Source: a bacterium (GTDB taxonomy: Bacteria; Joyebacterota; Joyebacteria; Joyebacterales; Joyebacteraceae). From it: DNA of 64,000 nt. The notes beneath the pieces are model-generated. The model was not told where the DNA came from. It made no database searches and saw only the letters and a list, made by a program, of their open reading frames with translations. Made by a program: the position numbers and the translations under genes. Position 1 is the first letter of the stretch; the number at the start of each line of letters is the position of its first letter. Below are positions 36,882 through 45,499 of this stretch, one piece after another. The stretch is from the NCBI GenBank assembly GCA_025774935.1, contig JALGZK010000004.1:189654-253653 (forward strand), given 5' to 3'.

Positions 36882-38345
36882 GTGGAGCTCTACGAACTTA
36901 CATTCTCTGAAGCGAGGCGGGGACTCGAAGCTCGCGAGTTCTCGTCGAGCGAGCTCGTGTCTTCCGTGCTCGACAGGATCGAGGCGGTCGAGCCGAAGAC
37001 GCGTGCCCTCCTCTACGTCCACGACCGCGGCGAGCTGCTCGACGAAGCGTCGGCCATCGACGCAGCGCGGTCGAGCGGGGACCCGCTCGGCCCGATCGCG
37101 GGCGTCCCCGTGGTGATCAAGGACAACATCGCGACCAAGGGAATACCGACGACCGCCGCGTCTCGCATACTCTCGCGGTTCGCTCCGCCGTACGACGCGA
37201 CGGCGGTCGAGCGGCTCAGGGCGGCCGGCGGAGTGATCGTCGGGAAGGCGAACATGGACGAGTTCGCGATGGGGTCCTCGAACGAGAACTCGGCCTTCGT
37301 GGCGGCGCGGAATCCGTGGGACCTCGCCCGCGTCCCCGGCGGGTCGAGCGGCGGATCCGCCGCAGCCGTCGCGGCCGGAGAGGCCGTGCTGTCGCTCGGT
37401 TCCGACACTGGGGGCTCAGTGAGGCAGCCGTCGGGATTCTGCGGCGTGGTCGGTGTGAAGCCGACCTACGGCCGCGTTTCTCGCTACGGCCTCATCGCCT
37501 TCGCGTCCTCGCTCGACCAGATCGGGCCGGTGTCCCGAGACGTCGAGGGAGCCGCGGCCCTCCTCGGCGCGGTGGCGGGGGAGGACCCTCGCGACTCGAC
37601 GACCGGCGTGGAGCCCGTGCCCGACTACCTGTCGGAGCTCGAGGGCGGCTGTTCCGGGTTCACGCTCGGCGTTCCCGAGGAGTACTTCTCCGAGGGCCTC
37701 TCGCCCGACGTGGAGTCCGCCGTCCGCGGCGCGATCGACGTCCTCGCGGCGGCCGGAGCGAACGTGAGATCGATCTCGCTCCCTCACGCCGAACACGGGA
37801 TCTCGGCCTACTACGTCGTGGCGGATGCCGAGGCCTCGTCGAACTTGGCGCGTTACGACGGGATCAAGTACGACCAGCGCGCCTGCGGGCACCGCGATCT
37901 CTTCGACACCTACTGCGCGACGCGGAGCGAGGGGTTCGGACGGGAAGTCAAGCGGCGCATAATGCTGGGCACGTACGCCCTGAGCGCGGGCTATCGCGAC
38001 GAGTGGTATCTCAAGGCTCAGAAGGTCCGGGCGCTCATCGCTGCCGACTTCGCGCGCGCGTTCGACGAGGTCGACGCTGTGGTCGGTCCGACGTCTCCCA
38101 CTCGGGCGTTCGAGGTCGGCGCGCGTATCGACGACCCCATCCAGATGTACCTCGCAGACGTCTACACGACTCACGCAAACCTCGCCGGGATCGCCGCGAT
38201 CTCCGTTCCTTGCGACCCGGGCGACGGCGGGCTGCCGGTCGGGTTTCAGATCATGGTCGACAAGTTCCAGGAGTCCGCGATGTTCAGGATCGCTCGGGCG
38301 TACGAGCGCGCGGCCGGGCTCGGCCGTGGCGTGCCGGAGCTCTGA
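36882..38345 (+). CDS. gatA: Asp-tRNA(Asn)/Glu-tRNA(Gln) amidotransferase subunit A
   Basis: The 487-residue amidase-signature subunit releases ammonia from glutamine for GatB. The Ser-cisSer-Lys triad is visible: K80 in VVIKDNIATKG, the serines in VPGGSSGGSAAAVAAG, and the nucleophile S179 in SDTGGSVRQPSGFCG. KPTYGRVSRYGLIAFASSLDQIGP is the standard GatA segment. Start is GTG at 36882; no strong ribosome site is seen, although a CTCCGAGTG context is present. It is 66 nt after gatC and 25 nt before gatB. Confidence 0.97.
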   Translation: MELYELTFSEARRGLEAREFSSSELVSSVLDRIEAVEPKTRALLYVHDRGELLDEASAIDAARSSGDPLGPIAGVPVVIKDNIATKGIPTTAASRILSRFAPPYDATAVERLRAAGGVIVGKANMDEFAMGSSNENSAFVAARNPWDLARVPGGSSGGSAAAVAAGEAVLSLGSDTGGSVRQPSGFCGVVGVKPTYGRVSRYGLIAFASSLDQIGPVSRDVEGAAALLGAVAGEDPRDSTTGVEPVPDYLSELEGGCSGFTLGVPEEYFSEGLSPDVESAVRGAIDVLAAAGANVRSISLPHAEHGISAYYVVADAEASSNLARYDGIKYDQRACGHRDLFDTYCATRSEGFGREVKRRIMLGTYALSAGYRDEWYLKAQKVRALIAADFARAFDEVDAVVGPTSPTRAFEVGARIDDPIQMYLADVYTTHANLAGIAAISVPCDPGDGGLPVGFQIMVDKFQESAMFRIARAYERAAGLGRGVPEL

Positions 38346-38370
38346 CGGGTGCTGGGCTCAGGAGGATCGG

Positions 38371-39942
38371 GTGGGCTACATCCCGGCGATAGGCTTCGAG
38401 GTTCACGCGCAGCTCTCGACGCGATCGAAGATCTTCTGCGATTCGGCCAACGAGTCCGGGGGAGAGCCGAACACGCGCGTCTGTTCGGTCTGTCTCGGCA
38501 TGCCGGGCGTGCTTCCCGTTCTGAACCGCGAGGCCGTCAGGCTCGGGATGCGCGTCGCGCTCGCGCTCGGGGCGTCGATCGCCGAGCGCACGGGGTTCGC
38601 TCGCAAGAACTACTTCTATCCCGATCTCCCGAAGGGTTATCAGATAACGCAGCACGAGCACCCGCTCGCCCGCGGCGGGTACCTCGACATCGACGTCGAG
38701 GGGACGGCGCGTCGCGTAGGCATCCGCCAGATCCACCTCGAGGAGGACGCGGGCAAGAGCCTCCACGGACCCGCCGGGGGAACCGGCGCGAGCCTCGTCG
38801 ACATGAACCGGTGCGGCGTGCCCCTGGTCGAGATCGTGACGCTCCCGGACATCCAGTCGGTCGACGAGGCCGACGCCTTCCTGACGGAGCTCCGGAGAAT
38901 CCTCGTCTTCATCGGCGTGACCTCCGGGGACATGCACGAGGGAAGCCTCCGGTTCGACACCAACGTCTCCGTCCGCTCGCTCGAGGCCGAGCCGCTGGGA
39001 ACGGCGACGGAGATCAAGAACCTGAACTCGTTCCGCGCCGTCCGGAAGGCGCTCGAGCACGAGATAGCGCGCCAGACGGCTCTCCTCCGGAGCGGTGGCG
39101 AGGTCCGGCACGAGACGCTGCTGTGGGACGACGTAGCGCGACGTGTTGCGCCGATGCGGTCGAAGGAGGTCGCATCGGACTACCGTTACTTCCCGGAGCC
39201 GGATCTCGGCGACATCGCCATCGAGAGCGAGTGGATCGAGGAGGTCCGGGGGGCGATGCCGGAGCTCCCCGCCGCAGTGCGCGCGCGCCTCGTCGACCGC
39301 TACGGCCTGCCCGCGTACGACGCCGCCGTCCTCACCTCCGACCCCGACACGGCCCTCTACTTCGAGCTGACGGTCTTGGAGCTACTGCACCTTCTCGTCC
39401 CCGGCGCTGCGACCGCCGCGCTCCCTTCGGAGCCGTTCGACGTGGCCGTCGGCGACCGGCAGAGCCCGGGCGAGGCACGGCTCCCGGAGGGTGCTGAAGA
39501 CGTGTCCGACACGGCGCGAAAGGTGAGCAGCTGGGTCATGACGGTCGTCGGGGGATACGTGAACGCGAAGGGCATCGACGTGGCCACACTCGGCCGGGAG
39601 CGCGTGCCGCCAGCGAGGCTGGCTGCGATCCTCATGGAGGAGCGGCGCGGGGCCATCAGCGAGTCCGGCGCGAAGAAGGTGTTCGAGGCCGCCGCCGAGT
39701 CCGAGGAGGAGATCGGGTTCCTGATCGAGAGGCTGAACCTCACGCAGGTCTCCGGAGAAGAGGACATCGAGAGCGTGGTGCGGGAGGTGATCGCGGGGTT
39801 TCCCGAAGAGGTGGCGCGCTACCGGGCGGGCGAGCGGAAGCTCTTCGGGTACCTCATGGGGCAGATCATGCGTGCCACCCACGACAGGGCGAACCCGCGC
39901 GTGGCGTCGGAGATCCTCGGCCGCCTGCTGCGCATGGACTGA
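38371..39942 (+). CDS. gatB: Asp-tRNA(Asn)/Glu-tRNA(Gln) amidotransferase subunit B
   Basis: The 523-residue subunit binds misacylated Glu-tRNA(Gln) or Asp-tRNA(Asn), activates the side chain with ATP and accepts ammonia from GatA. Motifs are IGFEVHAQLSTRSKIFC, CSVCLGMPGVLPVLN with zinc-binding cysteines, KNYFYPDLPKGYQITQ, and EIKNLNSFRAVRKALEHEI. The C-terminal YqeY-type tail domain is present (from about residue 375). GTG 38371 is supported by GGAGGA at 38361-38366; a longer frame would overlap gatA. Confidence 0.97.
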   Translation: MGYIPAIGFEVHAQLSTRSKIFCDSANESGGEPNTRVCSVCLGMPGVLPVLNREAVRLGMRVALALGASIAERTGFARKNYFYPDLPKGYQITQHEHPLARGGYLDIDVEGTARRVGIRQIHLEEDAGKSLHGPAGGTGASLVDMNRCGVPLVEIVTLPDIQSVDEADAFLTELRRILVFIGVTSGDMHEGSLRFDTNVSVRSLEAEPLGTATEIKNLNSFRAVRKALEHEIARQTALLRSGGEVRHETLLWDDVARRVAPMRSKEVASDYRYFPEPDLGDIAIESEWIEEVRGAMPELPAAVRARLVDRYGLPAYDAAVLTSDPDTALYFELTVLELLHLLVPGAATAALPSEPFDVAVGDRQSPGEARLPEGAEDVSDTARKVSSWVMTVVGGYVNAKGIDVATLGRERVPPARLAAILMEERRGAISESGAKKVFEAAAESEEEIGFLIERLNLTQVSGEEDIESVVREVIAGFPEEVARYRAGERKLFGYLMGQIMRATHDRANPRVASEILGRLLRMD

Positions 39943-39968
39943 CCACCACGATTCCTTCACGCCCGCGA

Positions 39969-39997
39969 TTGACCCGGCCCTGCTGCCCGACTAGGAT
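39969..39997 (+). promoter_or_regulatory. Promoter upstream of the 40.07-kb gene
   Basis: TTGACC at 39969-39974 and TAGGAT at 39992-39997 are separated by 17 nt, about 70 nt upstream of the next start codon. Confidence 0.6.
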
Positions 39998-40069
39998 GGT
40001 CTGAACGGAGAGACCGACTTCAGGGTCGGCGCGAGGATCGACACTGCGACCGAGACGCGGAGGATCCAG

Positions 40070-40783
40070 GTGAACACCGTACCCCAGACCCCCGACGATC
40101 CATACGTGCTCCCGGAGCACACGAAGGAGCTCTGTCAGCTCCGGTGGCTCGATGACGCGCTGTCCCCGCTGAGCTTCTTCGAGGAAGCCTGGCGATTCGG
40201 GATGCGGCGGGTTCGCGGCCTCCGAAGGCGGTCGAGGGTGCTCGCCAGGAAGCTGGGGCTGGCTGCGGCGGCGGAGTCCCGTCCGGCCCTCACAGGGAGC
40301 GAGGTCGCCGCGCGCACGGAGTCGTGGGCGCCCGGGAACATCATGGCAGCGGCGGAGACGGGTGCCGGGGATGCGGACCCCTCGTCCGCACCGGCGGGGC
40401 GGGACGTGAGCGACGCCGGGGAAGGTGACGGCGGAGACGGTAGACCGCCCCAGCAGCAGTCGCGCGGCGCGAAGCTGCGCGAGGGAGACCTCGTGCAGGT
40501 CAAATCCCCGGAGGAGATCAGGGCGACGCTCGACGAGAGCAGGAAGCACGAGGGGCTCAAGTTCCTGCCTCCCATGCGGGAACACTGCGGCAAGGTCTAC
40601 CGGGTCCAGAAGCGGGTCCGGTATATTCTTGACGAGCACGACCATCGTATGCGCAAGGTCAAGAACGTCGTCCTCCTGGACGGCGTCATATGCAAGGGGA
40701 AGGGGATCTACGGCCGCGAGGACTGCGACCGGAGCTGCTTCTTCTTCTGGAAGGACGCGTGGCTCCGGAAGCTGGAGGGCTAG
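40070..40783 (+). CDS. Conserved-looking protein with C-terminal Cys/His-rich domain, function unknown
   Basis: The 237-residue protein is not assigned to a named family. Residues 1-60 are basic, with an Arg-rich helix (FGMRRVRGLRRRSRVLARKL). Residues 60-130 are low-complexity. From about 135 a compact domain begins: GDLVQVKSPEEIRATLDESR, then GLKFLPPMREHCGKVYRVQK, VVLLDGVICKGKGIYG and REDCDRSCFFFWKDAWLRKL. The ordered Cys, His and aromatic residues suggest a folded, perhaps metal-binding domain; I recall this pattern from uncharacterised proteins near sugar and polysaccharide genes but cannot verify it. Start GTG has GGAGGATCC upstream, and a good promoter precedes it. No signal peptide. Confidence 0.72.
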   Translation: MNTVPQTPDDPYVLPEHTKELCQLRWLDDALSPLSFFEEAWRFGMRRVRGLRRRSRVLARKLGLAAAAESRPALTGSEVAARTESWAPGNIMAAAETGAGDADPSSAPAGRDVSDAGEGDGGDGRPPQQQSRGAKLREGDLVQVKSPEEIRATLDESRKHEGLKFLPPMREHCGKVYRVQKRVRYILDEHDHRMRKVKNVVLLDGVICKGKGIYGREDCDRSCFFFWKDAWLRKLEG

Positions 40784-40891
40784 CGGAGCGACGGAGCGAC
40801 CTCGGACGATCTGACCGCGGACGACCGGACCTCGAATCACCGGACCCTGCACTGCGCCGTCGGGAGGGGCTGAACCGCATCGCCTCACCGC

Positions 40892-40912
40892 CACCAGACC
40901 GCCGGTCTGGTG
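40892..40912 (+). other. 9-bp hairpin just upstream of a promoter
   Basis: CACCAGACC (40892-40900) and GGTCTGGTG (40904-40912) form a perfect inverted repeat with a GCC loop. It ends 11 nt before the -35 box of the next gene. It may end the upstream transcript (no T-run) or serve as an operator. Upstream of it, 40784-40891 carries several loosely repeated GGACGA/CGGACC-like words but no gene. Confidence 0.45.
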
Positions 40913-40923
40913 ACCCACAATCA

Positions 40924-40954
40924 TTGACGAATCCACGTCTCTGTGTCGTATAAT
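40924..40954 (+). promoter_or_regulatory. Promoter of the CTD-bearing secreted-protein gene
   Basis: TTGACG at 40924-40929 and a perfect TATAAT at 40949-40954 are 19 nt apart, slightly longer than optimal. Transcription would start near 40961, which excludes the ATG at 40953 and supports the start at 41010. Confidence 0.6.
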
Positions 40955-41009
40955 GATGGCCGGCGCGACGACCTCGGAGCCGGCGGGCGCCGGCATGGAG
41001 GATGCGGAC

Positions 41010-42086
41010 ATGACCAGGAAGCTGGGAGAGAAGCGAACGCGCAGACCGAGGATCGGATTGGCGACGGCTCTCGTCGTCGGGGCCTTCATGATCGCGATGT
41101 TGGCTACGGGCGCGGCGCAGGCGAGGCCGGCGGAGCTTCCCGGACCGGCCGACGTCGAGGGAGACCTCGGGACCTATGCGCCGGTCAGCCTCAAGGCGGA
41201 TCTCCCGTTCGTCGACGCGCCGAGCGCGGACTCGCGCCCGGGAAGGCTCAGGTCGCTCCACGCCGACCAGCGCGCGGATCGGCTACTCCTTCGGATCGGG
41301 CTCGCCGAGACGGGTTCGCATCGCGAGAACCTCTCGCTCTTCCGGGACGGACGGATGCGCGTCTACGTTCTCCTCGACTACGCTGACGGCGGAGCGACCG
41401 GGATGCCGGATGGGCTCAAGGGTGACGCTCCGCTCCGGTGGGACGCCGCGGTGCGACTCGGCCACGACGGCGACGCGCTGGAGGCGAGTGGGTTCCTGTG
41501 CGGCCGCAGCGAACCTGCGCGCGGCTTCGTGCGAGGGGTCGTGACGGTGACCGGCTCGAGGGCGATCGAGTGCTCTCTGAATCTGCCGGCCGCATTCAGG
41601 GCCGCGACGATCGCCGCTGCCGACGCGCACTGGTCGGAGTACGAGCGGATCGCTGCCGACATGGCCGGCCGCGACGCGACGCCGGTCGCGTACCACGTCG
41701 TCTCGGTGGTCGACGGCGAGCCCGTCGACGCGATCTCGGCGACGAATGAGCCGCAGAGCGGGAGGCGGGTCGGCGCCACTGGCGAGACCAGGAACGCCCG
41801 TTCGGAGAGCGTCCTCAGGCAGAACGCGCCGAACCCATTCAACCCGAAGACGACGTTGTCGTTCGTCGTCGCGGGAGGAGCTGCGACCCGTGCGGTCCTC
41901 GAGGTGTACGACCTCGCGGGCAGGCTCGTTATCACGCTCGTCGACCTGGAACTCGAGCCGGGCGATCACTCCGTCGTGTGGCGGGGTTGCGATCGGGAAG
42001 GTCGTCGAGTCGCCTCAGGTGTCTACTTCGCGAGACTGTCGGTCGACGGGGAGACGGACACGCGCAGGATGATCATGCTCAAGTGA
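41010..42086 (+). CDS. Secreted protein with FlgD-like / type IX-like C-terminal sorting domain
   Basis: The 358-residue protein has a basic n-region and a signal peptide (LATALVVGAFMIAMLATGAAQA, cleavage near 38). The middle section (about 45-255) is not recognised; it contains FRDGRMRVYVLLDYADGG and a tract of beta-rich sequence. Residues from about 270 read NAPNPFNPKTTLSFVVAGG, VLEVYDLAGRLVITL, VVWRGCDREGRRVASGVYFA and end RRMIMLK. That is the FlgD-like Ig/sorting domain attached to many extracellular proteins of FCB bacteria. ATG 41010 has GGAGG eight bases upstream. Confidence 0.8.
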   Translation: MTRKLGEKRTRRPRIGLATALVVGAFMIAMLATGAAQARPAELPGPADVEGDLGTYAPVSLKADLPFVDAPSADSRPGRLRSLHADQRADRLLLRIGLAETGSHRENLSLFRDGRMRVYVLLDYADGGATGMPDGLKGDAPLRWDAAVRLGHDGDALEASGFLCGRSEPARGFVRGVVTVTGSRAIECSLNLPAAFRAATIAAADAHWSEYERIAADMAGRDATPVAYHVVSVVDGEPVDAISATNEPQSGRRVGATGETRNARSESVLRQNAPNPFNPKTTLSFVVAGGAATRAVLEVYDLAGRLVITLVDLELEPGDHSVVWRGCDREGRRVASGVYFARLSVDGETDTRRMIMLK

Positions 42087-42176
42087 CGCGCGGGCACGCG
42101 GACGCCGGTTCGCGGGGCACGCGGGCGACGGAGGGCGCGTGTCGTCGGAAGGCGGCACGCGTCCGCTCGTTTCACG

Positions 42177-42205
42177 TTGACTGCGATTTCGGCGACCCGT
42201 AGACT
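42177..42205 (+). promoter_or_regulatory. Promoter of the DUF1844/OMP gene pair
   Basis: TTGACT at 42177-42182 and TAGACT at 42200-42205 are separated by 17 nt, ending 57 nt before the start codon at 42263. Confidence 0.62.
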
Positions 42206-42262
42206 GCACGAGATTCCGTGGAGCGCCGGCACGGTGTGACCGGGCGCAGTAGTGGAGGGAGC

Positions 42263-42688
42263 ATGGCCGAGCGTCACGGCGACGAAACAGCCGGAGTAGA
42301 TGCGCACTTCTTCCGCCTCGTGGCGACCTTTGAGGCCGCGGCGATGCAACAGCTAGGGAAGATCGCGAATCCTCTGACGGGCGAGGTCGAGATCCACCTC
42401 GACGCCGCGAGGGAAGCGATCGACATGCTCGACATGATGCGGCGGAAGACCGAGGGCAACCTCGACGGAGATGAGCAACGCCTGCTGGAGCACGTCCTCT
42501 ATCAGCTCCGCATGAACTTCCTCGACGTCTCGAGGGAGGAGCGGTCGGGAACGGCGGAAGATGCGGCGCCCGGTGGCGACGTGCCGTCCGGCGACCAAGG
42601 CCCGGCACAGGACACCGAGTCGAGCGATGAAGCCGCGTCCGACGAAGAACCTCCGTCGGGCGACGAAGCTGAACTCGAGGGATCATGA
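42263..42688 (+). CDS. DUF1844 family protein
   Basis: The 141-residue protein matches the small helical DUF1844 family: FFRLVATFEAAAMQQLGKIA, then NPLTGEVEIHLDAAREAIDML, MMRRKTEGNLDGDEQRLLEH and VLYQLRMNFLDVSRE. No biochemical function is established. After residue 95 the chain is an acidic, probably disordered tail (SGDQGPAQDTESSDEAASDE). ATG 42263 is supported by GGAGGGAGC. The stop overlaps the next ATG (ATGA at 42685), so it is co-translated with the outer-membrane protein that follows. Confidence 0.85.
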   Translation: MAERHGDETAGVDAHFFRLVATFEAAAMQQLGKIANPLTGEVEIHLDAAREAIDMLDMMRRKTEGNLDGDEQRLLEHVLYQLRMNFLDVSREERSGTAEDAAPGGDVPSGDQGPAQDTESSDEAASDEEPPSGDEAELEGS

Positions 42689-43980
42689 CGACTCGACGGG
42701 GGACACGGGGACGCAGCGCCGCGACGGTCGGCGCCCTCGCGGTTGCGACGCTCCTCCTCACTCTTGGCTCCGAGGCGGCGGCGCTCGCGCTGCCGTGCGA
42801 GTGCTCCGCGTTCGGGACCTCGGGCCTGATCCTCCTCAGCTCCGCGAAGCCGCAGACGCGAGGAGTTCTGGCTCTCTCGCTCGCCGCACACCACTACGAG
42901 TCGTACGACCTGTCCGACTGCCTCGGAACGTCGAAGCCCGGCGTCTACACGAGCCTGCACCTCGCCGGGAACTACGGCATGACCGACTGGCTTGAGTTCT
43001 CGTTCGACGTGCCAGCCAGGCGCGCGTCATGGGACGGGACGACCCAGGGCTCGAGGACGATAACGGGTCTGGACAACCCCGTGGCCGCCGTGAAGATAGG
43101 CGCACCGGTGTCGTCGGCCTGGCACTTGGGTCTCGAGACCCGGTTCGGCCTCCCGCTCGGGGGGGAGCTCTACCTGGACGACACCTGTGACGATCGTACC
43201 CGCATCACCGGCGGCAAGAAGACCGACTGGGAGATCATCGCCCTGGCGACGGGCGACTTCAGCGATCGGTTTCCGCTCCGCGTTCACGCAAACGTCGGGT
43301 GGGCCTTTCACACGAACGAGACCGATGGGCGCCGGTACTTCCCCGACTACTACCCGCCTGCCAACGCCGGCGGCAGCCGCTACACCAACGACCTTCTGAT
43401 CCTCCGTGGCGCGCTCGAGTTCCCCGGACGCGACGTGGCTCTCTTCACGGAGTTCCGAGGGGACATCTTCCTCAACAGCGACCACATCGCGCTCAAGGAG
43501 AGCCCGCTCTCGCTCACGCCCGGCGTGAGGTTCCGGTTCGGGGGATGGTCGGCGACGGCTGGGTTCACCGTCGCGCTGTCCGGGGACGACTCCAGCACGC
43601 CCGACTTCGATCCGCACCAGGCCTACCCGGACTGGGAGGTCACCGTGTCGCTCGCGTACTCCTGGCCGATCATGGCGGCCGACACGGACGAGGATGGCAT
43701 CCCCGATCACAGCGACGCGTGCGTCCGTCAAGCGGAGGACTTCGACGGCTTCCAGGACGAGGACGGCTGCCCTGATCCCGACAACGACGGAGACGGCGTG
43801 CCCGACGACGACGATGGAGAGCCGCTCCTCGCCGAGGACCTCGATGGGTTCGAGGACGGCGACGGAGTTCCCGATCTCGACAACGACGGAGATGGCATCG
43901 TCGACGAACGCGACATGTGCCCGAACGAGAGAGAGGACCTCGACGGCTTCGAGGATCAGGACGGATGCCCGGACAGGTAG
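42685..43980 (+). CDS. Outer-membrane protein with C-terminal TSP3-type calcium repeats
   Basis: The 431-residue protein has a signal peptide (about 1-33) and a region of about 300 residues with alternating beta-strand character and many aromatic-capped strands ([35 protein letters not shown]-like), consistent with a beta-barrel; this part resembles transporter/porin-type outer-membrane proteins. Residues 333-431 consist of thrombospondin type 3 repeats ([41 protein letters not shown]). In many relatives such repeats link to an OmpA peptidoglycan-binding domain; here the chain stops at CPDR with no OmpA domain. The last 16 nt overlap the NUDIX gene. Confidence 0.8.
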   Translation: MTTRRGTRGRSAATVGALAVATLLLTLGSEAAALALPCECSAFGTSGLILLSSAKPQTRGVLALSLAAHHYESYDLSDCLGTSKPGVYTSLHLAGNYGMTDWLEFSFDVPARRASWDGTTQGSRTITGLDNPVAAVKIGAPVSSAWHLGLETRFGLPLGGELYLDDTCDDRTRITGGKKTDWEIIALATGDFSDRFPLRVHANVGWAFHTNETDGRRYFPDYYPPANAGGSRYTNDLLILRGALEFPGRDVALFTEFRGDIFLNSDHIALKESPLSLTPGVRFRFGGWSATAGFTVALSGDDSSTPDFDPHQAYPDWEVTVSLAYSWPIMAADTDEDGIPDHSDACVRQAEDFDGFQDEDGCPDPDNDGDGVPDDDDGEPLLAEDLDGFEDGDGVPDLDNDGDGIVDERDMCPNEREDLDGFEDQDGCPDR

Positions 43981-44393
43981 ACCACGCAGCTTTCCATCCC
44001 AGGAATCCCGTTCCCACGGTCGACATCATCATCGAATTCGAGGGTGGGATTGTCCTCATCGAACGAGCGAATCCGCCTGCGGGCTGGGCACTACCTGGGG
44101 GGTTCATCGACTACGGCGAGTCGGCAGAGCACGCGGCCGTCCGGGAGGCGAGGGAGGAGACTGGCCTCGAGCTGGACGGGCTCTCGCAGTTCCACGTGTA
44201 CTCGGACCCGCGGAGAGACTGCCGGATGCACACCATCACGACTGTCTTCTCGGCGCGGGGGAGCGGGCGCCTCGAGGGAGGTGATGACGCGAAGCTCGCG
44301 CGGGTGTTCGCGGTCGGCGAACTCCCCGACGAGATGGCGTTCGATCACCGTCGGATCATCGACGACTACCTTCGGGAACGGGACGATCGCTAG
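43965..44393 (+). CDS. NUDIX hydrolase
   Basis: The 142-residue protein has the full Nudix box, [20 protein letters not shown] followed by ETGLEL, which binds Mg2+ and hydrolyses nucleoside diphosphates linked to another moiety. The N-terminal strand [28 protein letters not shown] is typical of ADP-ribose/8-oxo-dGTP-type enzymes; the exact substrate cannot be read. ATG 43965 lies inside the end of the upstream gene. Its stop overlaps by 4 nt the end of mazG on the opposite strand, so the two genes converge. Both act on unwanted nucleotides. Confidence 0.9.
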   Translation: MPGQVDHAAFHPRNPVPTVDIIIEFEGGIVLIERANPPAGWALPGGFIDYGESAEHAAVREAREETGLELDGLSQFHVYSDPRRDCRMHTITTVFSARGSGRLEGGDDAKLARVFAVGELPDEMAFDHRRIIDDYLRERDDR

Positions 44394-45190
44394 AGCTCGC
44401 CCTCCCGTTCCTTCTCTTTCGCTTCTTCCCACACGCTGTCCATCGCCTCGAGCCCGACGTCCCTCAGGTCCTGGCCCTCGAAGCGCTCCTCAATGAGCCC
44501 GAAGCGCTTCCGGAATCTGATGTTCGTCTTCCGGAGTGCGGCCTCCGGATCGACCGCGAGGAATCGCGCGATGTTGACGACCGCGAACAGGAGATCGCCG
44601 AGTTCGGCCTCGAGCCGGTCCGGCGCGTCGCTGCCGATCTCCTCGCGAAGCTCGGTCGTCTCCTCCTCGATCTTGTCGAGGACGTCCGCTGGGCCCTGCC
44701 AGTCGAACCCCACCGCCGCTGCCTTCTCCTGAATTCGTCGGGCCGTGAGCAGCGCGGACAGCTCGCGCGGGAGCCCGTCCAAGATGGAGCGCCGACCTGC
44801 GTGCGAATCCTCGGTGAGCTTCGTCGTCTCCCAGTGGCTCCGAACCTCGTCCGGCGTGGAGGCCTGCATGTCGCCGAAGACGTGAGGGTGCCTTCGCCTG
44901 AGCTTCGCGTCGATCCCCTGCGTGATCTGAGCGATGTCGAAGCGACCGTCCTCCTCCGCGATCCTCGCGATGAAGACGAGTATGAAGAGGAGATCTCCGA
45001 GCTCGTCGCGAAGACGGACGTCGTCGTCGGCGTCGAGCGCCTCGAGCACTTCGTGGAACTCTTCGACGAGATGCGGTCTGATCGTCTCCACGGTCTGAGC
45101 GCGATCCCAGGCGCACCCGTCTCGGGATCTGAGGTGCCGCGTCAGCTCGATTAGCTCCGCGAAGGCTTCACCGGGTCCGTTCGCCGCCAC
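44390..45190 (-). CDS. mazG: Nucleoside triphosphate pyrophosphohydrolase MazG
   Basis: The 266-residue enzyme hydrolyses non-canonical and canonical NTPs to NMP and PPi. Two MazG domains in tandem are visible, the first with [17 protein letters not shown] and [20 protein letters not shown], the second with [18 protein letters not shown] and [17 protein letters not shown], each containing the ExxE and ELGD metal-binding elements. GTG at 45190 is chosen because GAGGAGGGGCGA immediately precedes it and because the predicted promoter lies inside the longer open frame. The gene points left and converges with the NUDIX gene. Confidence 0.93.
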   Translation of the reverse strand: MAANGPGEAFAELIELTRHLRSRDGCAWDRAQTVETIRPHLVEEFHEVLEALDADDDVRLRDELGDLLFILVFIARIAEEDGRFDIAQITQGIDAKLRRRHPHVFGDMQASTPDEVRSHWETTKLTEDSHAGRRSILDGLPRELSALLTARRIQEKAAAVGFDWQGPADVLDKIEEETTELREEIGSDAPDRLEAELGDLLFAVVNIARFLAVDPEAALRKTNIRFRKRFGLIEERFEGQDLRDVGLEAMDSVWEEAKEKEREGEL

Positions 45191-45274
45191 TCGCCCCTCC
45201 TCTGCTTCAGTCTGTTGCTGCGGACAGCACTTATCGTGACCGCGAGGGGCCGGCAGTACCGGCCGACATCCACA

Positions 45275-45303
45275 ATAATAGCCACCCAAGCAGTATAAGG
45301 CAA
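45275..45303 (-). promoter_or_regulatory. Promoter of mazG (minus strand)
   Basis: Read on the minus strand, TTGCCT (45303-45298) and TATTAT (45280-45275) are 17 nt apart. The predicted start near 45268 leaves a leader of about 78 nt before the mazG GTG. Confidence 0.6.
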
Positions 45304-45482
45304 TGTCCTCTCAGCTGTTACGATACACGACCGGAGCGGCCGAATCAATCGCAAGTCGTGCGTTCAGGCCCGAAAGGAGCCCGATCTTGAGAGCTCTGGT
45401 GATTGCGGGGCCAGCGGGACGCCATAATCAATCGCGGGATAGTCGGTTACGAGGCGAGAGGGGAGCCCCGAGCCTTCACGCA

Positions 45483-45499
45483 CTGGCACGGGGCTTGCA
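45483..45499 (+). promoter_or_regulatory. Sigma-54 (RpoN) promoter, perfect -24/-12 match
   Basis: The sequence CTGGCACGGGGCTTGCA matches the RpoN consensus YTGGCACGNNNNTTGCW at every fixed position (TGGCACG at 45484-45490, TTGCA at 45495-45499). It lies in the intergenic region between mazG and alr and points towards alr, whose start is about 250 nt downstream. A directly repeated decamer, AATCAATCGC, occurs upstream at 45343-45352 and 45427-45436 and could be an enhancer-protein site; that is inference. Confidence 0.7.
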
